A stretch of 64,000 nucleotides of DNA, taken from the NCBI GenBank assembly GCA_964466195.1, contig CAYXMQ010000002.1, positions 214,827 through 278,826 on the forward strand, given 5' to 3'. This DNA is from PFJX01 sp964466195. GTDB taxonomy: Bacteria; Pseudomonadota; Gammaproteobacteria; Burkholderiales; Thiobacillaceae. Below the pieces are notes generated by a model that did not search any database, was not told the DNA's origin, and worked only from the letters and a program-made list of their open reading frames with translations. Each line of letters starts with the position of its first letter. Within the stretch, counting starts at the first letter, position 1. A program made the position numbers and the translations under genes. This document shows positions 7,896 to 15,309 of this stretch, one piece after another.

Positions 7896-9929
7896 TTAGT
7901 GAGGGGCTGCTGCTTTGAACAACTTGGACTTGTCCACCAGATCGACGTGAGCGCGCTTGAAGTTGGTCCACTTATGCGTTTTCTTGTCGTAGATGGAGTT
8001 GCCGAAACACTTCCAGTTTTCCTCATCGACAAAGTTCTTGTCGGTGCGGTAGTAGAAGCCGGGGTAACGGCTTTCTTCACGGAACTGGATGTGCTTCATG
8101 TGGGCTTCCGCCGTCAGGATACGGTGGTAGTTTTCCCAGGCGCGCAGCAGTTCGTGCAGGTCTTTCGCACGCATCTTCATGGCGTCTTCTTTCAGCATTT
8201 CCAGCTTCTGCTCGGCTACTTCCAACATCTTGTCGTTGGTGTTGTAGTAGGTCGCGACGCCGGCAACGTACTCGTCCATGATCTTCTGCAGACGGAACTG
8301 CAGCATCTTGGGCGTGATGTAGTTGGGGTTGACGTCGATGGCAGTGGTGTAGTCCTTGAACTCCAGGTAGGTACGCACCGGACGGTAGATGTCTTCCACC
8401 AGCTGATCAACAGCGGTGTCGAGCTCAACCTTCATGTCCTTGTTGTCGATGCAGTACTTGACCATCGCCTTGGCAGCCAGACGGCCTTCGGTATGCGAAC
8501 CGGAAGAGAACTTGTGGCCGGATGCGCCCACGCCGTCGCCGGCGGTGAACAGACCCTTGACGGTGGTCATGCCACGGTAGCCCCAGTTCCAGCCGGAAGG
8601 CAGGTGAGCGGGGATCTTGTCCTTGTCGGCGTGCAGTTCTTCGGTCGGAGCGCCGACGTCAGTCGGGCCGGAGACCCAGATGCCGCAGCAACCGGAGTGG
8701 GAACCCAGCAGGTAGGGCTCGGTCGGCATCAGCTCGGAGTTCTTCTTCTCGGGCTCGACGTTCTCACCCACCCAGATACCGCACTGACCGACGCACATGT
8801 CCAGGAAGTCTTCCCAGGCTTCGGCTTCGAGGTGCTTCACTTCACGAGCAGACAGCGTGTCACGCAACTTGCCGAGGGCGGTCACGGTGTCCATCCAGAT
8901 CGGACCACGGCCTTCCTTCATTTCCTTCAGCATGACGTGGTTACGCAGGCAGGAGGCGGGCACGGCAGCCTGACCGTACGGGGGGTACTGGTCCAGCATG
9001 GCCTTGTTCTTGGTCAGGTAGTCTTCGCCATAACCGTTGGTGGCGCGGGCCTTGAACAGCAGGAACCAGGCGCCGACCGGGCCGTAACCGTCTTTGAAAC
9101 GGCAAGGCACGAAGCGGTTTTCCATCATGGTCAGTTCTGCGCCGGCTTCAGCAGCCATGGCGTAGGTGGAACCGGCGTTCCACACCGGGTACCAGGCGCG
9201 GCCGGTACCTTCACCGACTGAACGCGGACGGAAGATGTTTACGCAACCGCCAGCGGCCAGCAGGATGGCCTTGGCCTTGTAGACGTGCAGGGTGTGGTTA
9301 CGGGTGGAGAAGCCCACAGCGCCGGCGATGCGGTTGCTGTCGTTCTTGTCGTTGATCAGCTTGACGATGAAGATACGCTCTTCAACGCGGCCCATGCCCA
9401 AAGCCTTCTTGGCGGCTTCGGCGACGATCCACTTGTAGGATTCGCCGTTGATCATGATCTGCCATTTGCCGGAACGCACGGGCTTGCCGCCGTCCTTCAA
9501 GGAGGGCAGGCCTTCGCCGATGGCGGCGGCGCCGTCGTGACGCTCGCCGTTGGCGTCGGTTTTCCAAATGGGCAGGCCCCACTCTTCGAACAGGTGCACG
9601 GAGTCGTCAACGTTGCGGCCCACGTCGTAGGCCAAGTCGTCACGGGTGATGCCCATCAGGTCGTTGGCGACCATACGGGTGTAGTCGGCAGGGTCTTGCT
9701 CGGTGCCGATGTAGGTGTTGATCGCGGACAGGCCCTGAGCCACGGCGCCGGAACGGTCCATAGCGGCCTTGTCGACCAGCTTGATCTTCAGATCGATGCC
9801 GATTTCCGCTTTTGCAACGTCGGCCCAGCGCATGACTTCATAAGCCGCACCGCAACACGCCATACCACCACCAATCATCAGGATGTCGACTTCTTCCTGG
9901 ATGACGTCGGGATTTCCAAATTCAGCCAT
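7896..9929 (-). CDS. aprA: Adenylylsulfate (APS) reductase, alpha subunit
   Basis: Flavoprotein catalytic subunit of APS reductase. In sulfur oxidisers it runs in reverse, joining sulfite and AMP to give APS with release of two electrons. The 677-aa protein opens with an FAD dinucleotide-binding fold (DILMIGGGMACCGAAYEV) and carries typical AprA blocks such as GSHSGCCGIWVSGP and GDGVGASGHKFSSGSHTEG. It is last in sat-aprB-aprA, 24 bp after aprB, with a good Shine-Dalgarno (AGAGG). No qmoABC or aprM, the usual electron-acceptor partners, is adjacent. The reverse direction is inferred from the betaproteobacterial setting. Confidence 0.96.
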   Translation of the reverse strand: MAEFGNPDVIQEEVDILMIGGGMACCGAAYEVMRWADVAKAEIGIDLKIKLVDKAAMDRSGAVAQGLSAINTYIGTEQDPADYTRMVANDLMGITRDDLAYDVGRNVDDSVHLFEEWGLPIWKTDANGERHDGAAAIGEGLPSLKDGGKPVRSGKWQIMINGESYKWIVAEAAKKALGMGRVEERIFIVKLINDKNDSNRIAGAVGFSTRNHTLHVYKAKAILLAAGGCVNIFRPRSVGEGTGRAWYPVWNAGSTYAMAAEAGAELTMMENRFVPCRFKDGYGPVGAWFLLFKARATNGYGEDYLTKNKAMLDQYPPYGQAAVPASCLRNHVMLKEMKEGRGPIWMDTVTALGKLRDTLSAREVKHLEAEAWEDFLDMCVGQCGIWVGENVEPEKKNSELMPTEPYLLGSHSGCCGIWVSGPTDVGAPTEELHADKDKIPAHLPSGWNWGYRGMTTVKGLFTAGDGVGASGHKFSSGSHTEGRLAAKAMVKYCIDNKDMKVELDTAVDQLVEDIYRPVRTYLEFKDYTTAIDVNPNYITPKMLQFRLQKIMDEYVAGVATYYNTNDKMLEVAEQKLEMLKEDAMKMRAKDLHELLRAWENYHRILTAEAHMKHIQFREESRYPGFYYRTDKNFVDEENWKCFGNSIYDKKTHKWTNFKRAHVDLVDKSKLFKAAAPH

Positions 9930-9953
9930 ATTAATTACCTCTTCTTAATCGAA

Positions 9954-10427
9954 TTACTTGCGAATCAGTTCGGCGGGGTTGCCGGCGCGGTAACCACCCG
10001 TCACGTCACGTGTGAACGAGCCGACGGCTTCGATATCCGCCAGCTTGGGCGTGGGCTTGCCGCCGTAGCAGTCGATGGAACCCTCGGGGGTGGTACGGAT
10101 CGGGAACTTGAAGCGCTTCAGCACGCCGTTGCGGAACTTGATGGTCCACATGATGGAATCGGAACCACGCAGGGGCTGCACGGAACCGCCCAGAGGCACG
10201 ACGTCGGCGTAGTGGCGGCACTCAATGGCTTGCTGCGGGCAAATCTTCACGCAGGAATAGCATTCCCAGCACTGCTCGGGTTCCTGGTTGAAGGCGCGCA
10301 TGGCGTGGCCGGTTTCGGAACCATCACGGTCCAGTTTCATCAGGTCGTGCGGGCAGATGTACATGCAGGCGGTCTTGTCTTGACCCTTGCAGCCGTCGCA
10401 CTTGTCGGTACGGACGAAGGTTGGCAT
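9954..10427 (-). CDS. aprB: APS reductase, beta (iron-sulfur) subunit
   Basis: 157-aa electron-transfer subunit that binds two [4Fe-4S] clusters and carries electrons from the FAD of AprA. Two ferredoxin-type Cys sets are visible: CDGCKGQDKTACMYICPHD near residue 10 and CWECYSCVKICPQQAIEC near residue 48. The tail after about residue 100 (FKFPIRTTPEGSIDCYGG) is the AprB-type extension that wraps around the alpha subunit. A 198-bp gap with a large hairpin separates it from sat upstream, which could set different expression levels for sat and aprBA. Confidence 0.96.
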   Translation of the reverse strand: MPTFVRTDKCDGCKGQDKTACMYICPHDLMKLDRDGSETGHAMRAFNQEPEQCWECYSCVKICPQQAIECRHYADVVPLGGSVQPLRGSDSIMWTIKFRNGVLKRFKFPIRTTPEGSIDCYGGKPTPKLADIEAVGSFTRDVTGGYRAGNPAELIRK

Positions 10428-10560
10428 TCAATTACTCCTTGTTAGCTAACAATCCGCGCTCTTCACGCGGCCCATTCAGAAAAACCGAGCCCAACCTTGG
10501 CCGGGGGCGTATCGCGAATCCGCTTCCGGCGGGCTCGATTCCGAATTGCTTGGCTAGTGA

Positions 10561-10613
10561 CACGTGGTCAGCAGCGAGTGGCCGAACCCCGGCCACTTGC
10601 GACTCGCCACGTG
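10561..10613 (-). other. Nested hairpin between sat and aprB
   Basis: An inner stem AGTGGCC/GGCCACT (10577-10583, 10591-10597) sits inside an outer perfect stem CACGTGG/CCACGTG (10561-10567, 10607-10613). It begins 13 bp after the sat stop. No T-run follows on the sense strand, so it is not a standard terminator. It may be a partial terminator, an RNA-processing site or a 3'-end stabiliser for sat mRNA. Confidence 0.6.
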
Positions 10614-10625
10614 CCGCCCGCCAAC

Positions 10626-11843
10626 TCAGGCAGCCGAATGGCCCTTGAGTTCGATCTTGACGTTCTGCTCGGCGGAAAGGCTGGCATAGTACTTCTGCAG
10701 CACCTTGGCCACTTCCGGACGGCTGAATTCGACGGGCAAATCCTGGCCTTCGGACAACATGGCGCGCACCTTGGTGCCGGACAGCAGGATACGATCATCC
10801 TTGGTGTGCGGGCAGGTACGCTGCGAAGCCATGCCGCCGCACTTCTTGCACCAGAAGGTCCAATCGATGTTCATGTTGACGGTCTCGAGCGAGCCCTTCG
10901 GAATCTCGTCGAAAATCTTCTGCGCGTCGAACGGGCCGTAATAGTCGCCCACGCCGGCGTGGTCGCGACCGACAATGAGGTGCGAACAGCCATAATTCTG
11001 GCGGAACAGCGCGTGCAGCAGCGCTTCGCGCGGGCCGGCATAACGCATATCCAGGGGGTAGCCGGCCTGGATCACGGTGTTGGGGGCAAAGTAATTCTCG
11101 ACCAGAGTGCTGATCGCCTCGGAGCGCACTTCGGCGGGAATGTCGCCCGGCTTCAAGGCGCCCAGCAGGGAGTGAATCAACACGCCGTCCATGGTTTCAA
11201 TGGCGATCTTGGCCAGGTACTCGTGCGAGCGGTGCATCGGGTTGCGGGTCTGGAACGCGGCGATCTTGGACCAGCCGGCCTTCTCGAAAGCCGCGCGGGT
11301 CTCGGCGGGGGTCATGAACTGATCGCCGTACTCTTCTTTGAAGCTGCCGGTGGACAGCACCTTGACCGGACCGGCCAGGTTAATAGCGCCCTGATCCATC
11401 ACCATCTTGACGCCGGGGTGCTCCAGATCGGTGGTCTTATAGACCATCATGCACTCGTGGCCCTTGTCGATACCGTAGATCTCGGTGACTTTCATGGTGC
11501 CCATGATTTCGCCGGTTTCGCTGCCCAGCAGCGCGACATCCTGGCCCAAGCTCAAGGTCTGCGCGGTCGCCGTATCGGTAGACAAGGTCACCGGAATCGG
11601 CCAGAACAGACCGCTGGCGGTCTTGAAGCCATCGCATACGCCCGCCCAGTCGGCGTGGGTCATAAAACCCTCCAGCGGGGTGAAGCCGCCGATTCCCATC
11701 ATGATCAAATCACCGGTCTCGCGAGACGACATTTTGATCTTGGGCAGAGTCTGGGCGCGAGCCAGTTCAGCTTCACGTGCAGCGCCTTCAAGCAGAAGAG
11801 GCTTAAGTTCGCCACCACCGTGGGGTTTCACGAGACGAGACAT
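10626..11843 (-). CDS. sat: Sulfate adenylyltransferase (ATP sulfurylase), dissimilatory type
   Basis: In sulfur oxidisers it converts APS and pyrophosphate to sulfate and ATP, conserving energy by substrate-level phosphorylation. The 405-aa homo-oligomeric type shows QTRNPMHRSHEYL (QxRNP plus HxxH nucleotide site), GRDHAGVGDYYGP and SGTKVR. A Cys/His cluster CKKCGG...TCPH near residue 325 is the zinc-binding motif of this subtype. It is first in sat-aprB-aprA, with AGGAG 5 nt before the ATG. The 249-bp upstream region is AT-rich at 11935-11960; no convincing promoter was identified there by eye. Confidence 0.95.
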   Translation of the reverse strand: MSRLVKPHGGGELKPLLLEGAAREAELARAQTLPKIKMSSRETGDLIMMGIGGFTPLEGFMTHADWAGVCDGFKTASGLFWPIPVTLSTDTATAQTLSLGQDVALLGSETGEIMGTMKVTEIYGIDKGHECMMVYKTTDLEHPGVKMVMDQGAINLAGPVKVLSTGSFKEEYGDQFMTPAETRAAFEKAGWSKIAAFQTRNPMHRSHEYLAKIAIETMDGVLIHSLLGALKPGDIPAEVRSEAISTLVENYFAPNTVIQAGYPLDMRYAGPREALLHALFRQNYGCSHLIVGRDHAGVGDYYGPFDAQKIFDEIPKGSLETVNMNIDWTFWCKKCGGMASQRTCPHTKDDRILLSGTKVRAMLSEGQDLPVEFSRPEVAKVLQKYYASLSAEQNVKIELKGHSAA

Positions 11844-12092
11844 GCTGACTCCTAAAAATATAAATAAGTAAAGGCTGATAAGCCGATTGGTCGGTCAGGA
11901 TAGCACCAGCCCCGCCCCCTCACTAATCAGACTTATTTCTTTGTAAATAAATTTTTTTTGGGATAGAACCCTCCGAATAACCTACTGTTCGCGTCCGTTT
12001 TAACAGCGAAGACGGTAAGCCCGGCTTCTCGCTACAATGCTTCGGCACCTCTGCAGCGGCCCTCGAATCGCCAAATAAATGAGCGCATCAGC

Positions 12093-12800
12093 ATGCCTTT
12101 TTTTATTTCATTCCTTTTGCTCCTCGCATTGAGCGGCTGCGCCAGCCAGCAGATCCAACGCAAGGATGGCGTCCCCAGCGCACGGGCTTTCAGTCCGGCG
12201 ACGCTGGCCAAGGGCGATGCCGACAGCATGGCGGAGATGAGCCAGCGCGAGATGTTGAAGAGTTTAAGGCTGCTGAGTGAGAAGCTCTATCGTCGCAATC
12301 CGCAGGAGTTTCGCAAATCCGGTTTTGCATCGGCCGAAGCCGCCAGCGCGCACATTTTCGAGCAAATTCCGAAATGGTCCGATCCCGCCGCAACGCCTCC
12401 AAACTGGCAGGAAGGCTTCAAACTCGCCTTTGTCGAAGAGTATGGCGGCGATCGCGTGCAGACCTTCATGAGCGCACTGACCAGCATGCTGATGGCCAGC
12501 TACAACTACAAGACCGAGCTTTTCCTGCCCGATTCGTTATCCGCGCAAAAACTCTACAACAGCGCGCGCAATATTGAAGTGGCGGTCTGGAAGCTCTCCA
12601 ACGCCAAGCAAACGAGTGGCGCAAAGCTGCTGATCAGCAACAGCATGGATGGCGAAATCGCGAATCTCAGTTTCGAACGGGAGTTCGGCAAGCTGATCGC
12701 CCTCCAGGATTTGACCGCGCTGGTGATCGAGGACAACAACAATCGCTCGATCAGCCGGGTCATACAAAATGTCGCCTCCTTTGTCTTTCTGCCCATCTGA
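12093..12800 (+). CDS. Putative lipoprotein of unknown function
   Basis: 235 aa. A signal peptide of about 16 residues ends in a lipobox (ALSGC), so the mature protein should be lipid-anchored at Cys16 or so in the cell envelope. The remainder is mixed helical, without a domain I recognise. It is divergent from sat and starts a unit with the DUF6499/DUF2285 gene, which begins 8 bp after its stop. A regulatory link to sulfur metabolism is possible only by position. Confidence 0.65.
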   Translation: MPFFISFLLLLALSGCASQQIQRKDGVPSARAFSPATLAKGDADSMAEMSQREMLKSLRLLSEKLYRRNPQEFRKSGFASAEAASAHIFEQIPKWSDPAATPPNWQEGFKLAFVEEYGGDRVQTFMSALTSMLMASYNYKTELFLPDSLSAQKLYNSARNIEVAVWKLSNAKQTSGAKLLISNSMDGEIANLSFEREFGKLIALQDLTALVIEDNNNRSISRVIQNVASFVFLPI

Positions 12801-12808
12801 AGCGCACG

Positions 12809-13522
12809 ATGGATTGGCGATGCGACACTGACTATGCCTTTTGCGATCAACTCGATCTTGCCGGTTGGGCCTGGCAGTTCTTGCGCCGAGCGCCTGAGTA
12901 TCGCGCCGACTACACCGAGTTCATCGCCATTTGGCGGCAGTTGGAGGCGAGCTACGGCGCGCCGCCGCAACGTGATTTTTTCAAATGGCGGCAAGACCCG
13001 CGCGCGTGGCGATCGGAAGCCGACCTAGCCGGTTGCGGCGCCGAAATCTGTCCGGGAGAGAACGATCAAGTTCTGATCGAGTGCTGGATGGGGGCAAAGT
13101 GGGGTTTCCGCAAATTTCCGCTCGACCCGGCCATCAACCTGCCCGATGAACTCGCCTGGCGCGAGTTTCCTGTCGATGTGGCAGTCGTCGAATCCGATAG
13201 CGGCCTCGCCTTTCCACCGGAAATACTGGCGCTGCGTTTCGACCTCTCACTCCCGTTACCGGCGCAACTTGAGGCCGCCAAGAAGCAACTCCTGGCCAAC
13301 CGTCTTTTGCGCGAAAAGGGCGGCCATCTGCCGCCACGCAACTTGCGAACTGGCGCACCGCTGTGGCGACTTTGGCTGCGTCTGCTGGATGCACTGGAAA
13401 GCGGGGATACACCGAGCCAAATGGCCGCCACGCTGGGTTTAAGCGAGCCGGAGCGCGAGGTCGCCGCCGCCATCCAGATGCGCAGCGGCGGTTATCGCCG
13501 CATCCTGATGCTGGAGCACTGA
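12809..13522 (+). CDS. DUF6499/DUF2285-like two-domain protein
   Basis: 237 aa. The N-terminus (DTDYAFCDQLDLAGWAWQFL, then RRAPEYR) resembles the DUF6499 'transcriptional regulator' domain. The C-terminal half (LRFDLSLPLPAQLEAAKKQL, later LRLLDALESGDTPSQMAATL, and GGYRRIL) resembles DUF2285, with a probable helix-turn-helix. In alpha- and gammaproteobacteria this pair is usually carried by integrative elements. Here it sits between a lipoprotein gene and sixA with no integrase, relaxase or repeat around it. Family assignment is from memory of the domain pattern. Start ATG at 12809; no strong ribosome site was seen, so coupling to the upstream gene is likely. Confidence 0.6.
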   Translation: MDWRCDTDYAFCDQLDLAGWAWQFLRRAPEYRADYTEFIAIWRQLEASYGAPPQRDFFKWRQDPRAWRSEADLAGCGAEICPGENDQVLIECWMGAKWGFRKFPLDPAINLPDELAWREFPVDVAVVESDSGLAFPPEILALRFDLSLPLPAQLEAAKKQLLANRLLREKGGHLPPRNLRTGAPLWRLWLRLLDALESGDTPSQMAATLGLSEPEREVAAAIQMRSGGYRRILMLEH

Positions 13523-13583
13523 CTCTTCACGGCTATGTAACATGACCCTTTTACCCTCACCGGCATTTCAGGCGGATAACAGT

Positions 13584-14048
13584 ATGGACTTGATTCTCTG
13601 GCGGCATGCCGACGCGCAGGATGGCGAGAACGATATGGCGCGGGCGCTGACCGCAAAAGGCCGCAAACAGGCGGACAAGATGGCGGCGTGGCTGCATGCG
13701 CGTCTGCCCGCGAAGACGCGCATCCTGGTCAGCCCGGCGGTGCGCGCGCTGCAAACCGCGGACGCGCTGAAACTGGATTACGAAGTGGTTGCCAACATCG
13801 CCCCGGGCGCAATCGGCGTACAGATACTGAGTGCGGCCGGCTGGCCGGATGCGAGCGGCACGGTGCTCGTAGTGGGCCATCAGCCGACGCTGGGCGAAGC
13901 GGCGGGTCTGTTGTTATTTGACGAAACCGACGGCGAAGGCCGCGCCCTCAGCCTGAAAAAAGGCGGTCTGCTATGGTTGACCAACCGCGTACGCGGCAGT
14001 CATCCGCAAACCGTTTTGAAAGCGGCGATGTCGCCCGAATTGGCCTGA
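13584..14048 (+). CDS. sixA: Phosphohistidine phosphatase SixA-like
   Basis: 154-aa histidine phosphatase of the phosphoglycerate-mutase-like superfamily. The catalytic RHADA box is near residue 6 and the second His is in VVGHQPTLGEAAG near residue 98. SixA removes phosphate from histidine phosphotransfer proteins in other bacteria; the target here is unknown. I start at the ATG giving MDLILWRHADA, since an in-frame ATG at 13542 adds 14 residues with no family match. It is convergent with the EAL/HDOD gene, with 26 bp between stops and no clear terminator. Confidence 0.85.
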   Translation: MDLILWRHADAQDGENDMARALTAKGRKQADKMAAWLHARLPAKTRILVSPAVRALQTADALKLDYEVVANIAPGAIGVQILSAAGWPDASGTVLVVGHQPTLGEAAGLLLFDETDGEGRALSLKKGGLLWLTNRVRGSHPQTVLKAAMSPELA

Positions 14049-14074
14049 ACCGCGGCCTGAAACGGCATCCGGAA

Positions 14075-15292
14075 TCAATCCAGGCCGAGTTGCTCGACCC
14101 AGGCCAAGGCCTGCAGATGCGCCTGGCTGACTTGATCCGGCGTCACCATCAGCGACGAAGCCAGATCCTCCAGTTGCTGGCTATTGCCACTTTCAACCGC
14201 CTCGGTCAGCGCCAGGAAGGGGCCATAAATACCGGTACGGTCAGACAGCGCGTCGACCAATTTTTCCGGAATGACGATGCGCTCCAGCACCTGTTCCATG
14301 GGCATTTCGAGAAATGCCGGCAACAGAGAAAAGACGCCGACGATGAACAAGTTGTCCTGATCCCCTTTGGACAGACAAACCTTCCCGATCAATTCGCACA
14401 AGCGGCCGCGGGTAATCGCAGTACGAGCAAGCGTCGGCATGGTCGGGGCGCTGCCGGCGGTGACCAACAACAAGGTCAGCCAGCGGTAAAGCGGCTGCAT
14501 GCCGAGGATGCTGACGGCATGACGAATCGATTGCACCTCGCAAGACAAACCGAAACCGGCGGAATTGATATAGCGCAGTAATTTGAAGGTCAGCGCCACA
14601 TCCTTCTTGAACAGGCTTTCAAGCTCTTTCGCATCCGCCTCCTGACGCACCTTTTCCAGCAACTGCACCACCGTTCCGTACACCGGGTTGATGATCTTGG
14701 CGGCAAGGTTTTCCGGATGGGCGAAATAGTAGCCCTGAAAGAAATCAAACCCCAAGGACTGGCAATGCCGGAACTGCTCTGGGGTTTCCACCTTCTCTGC
14801 GATCAGCTCGACCGGATACTTGCGGACGGCCTTGACCAGATTGGCCAATTCCGCCGGGCTATGCGCCAACACGTCCAGTTTGACGAAACTGGCCAAGGCC
14901 AGCAGCGCCTCGGATTCAGGCTGATAGTGGTAATCATCGAGCGCGAAACGGTAGCCCGCCGACTTCAGCTCAGTCAGGCGATCCAGCACCTCGGGGGTGA
15001 CCTGGACGCTTTCCAGGACTTCGATCACCACTTTTTCCGGCGGCAACAAGGTCGAAAAACTCGACATCAACATCGAGGTTTCCATATTGACGAAAGCCAG
15101 CTTGCCCTTCAGCAGCCATTCCGTACCCATGTTGACCAGCGTATTGGCAATAACCGTAATCCCGGCATCCACATCGGTATCGATGCGTGCGGTACGGGCA
15201 AGCGCTGAATGCCTGAACAACAGTTCGTAGCCGAACAACTGATGCTTAGCGTCAACAATGGGCTGGCGGGCGATATAAGCGTTGGAACTCAT
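14075..15292 (-). CDS. EAL-HDOD domain signalling protein, degenerate EAL (YuxH-like)
   Basis: 405 aa. An EAL-like domain (about residues 1-200) is followed by an HDOD domain (about 200-400). The EAL motif itself is YELLFR. ALDDYHYQ and GFDFFQGYYF are kept, but other catalytic positions differ, for example IAEKVET where active enzymes have AEGVE. It is therefore probably a c-di-GMP sensor or protein-interaction module rather than an active phosphodiesterase. It is last in the chemotaxis operon, 17 bp after cheA, which ties it to motility control. Confidence 0.85.
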   Translation of the reverse strand: MSSNAYIARQPIVDAKHQLFGYELLFRHSALARTARIDTDVDAGITVIANTLVNMGTEWLLKGKLAFVNMETSMLMSSFSTLLPPEKVVIEVLESVQVTPEVLDRLTELKSAGYRFALDDYHYQPESEALLALASFVKLDVLAHSPAELANLVKAVRKYPVELIAEKVETPEQFRHCQSLGFDFFQGYYFAHPENLAAKIINPVYGTVVQLLEKVRQEADAKELESLFKKDVALTFKLLRYINSAGFGLSCEVQSIRHAVSILGMQPLYRWLTLLLVTAGSAPTMPTLARTAITRGRLCELIGKVCLSKGDQDNLFIVGVFSLLPAFLEMPMEQVLERIVIPEKLVDALSDRTGIYGPFLALTEAVESGNSQQLEDLASSLMVTPDQVSQAHLQALAWVEQLGLD

Positions 15293-15309
15293 TAGGCTTT
15301 TAGCAAGAC

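Noticed and set aside
7899..9221. 440-codon plus-strand open frame opposite aprA
   Set aside because: Shadow of aprA; no motif, and its translation is Val/Gly/His-rich noise.
11844..12092. Promoter and dyad search in the sat/lipoprotein divergent region
   Set aside because: AT-rich tract and TATCCT or TACAAT hexamers are present, but none has a convincing -35 at proper spacing; not reported as promoters.
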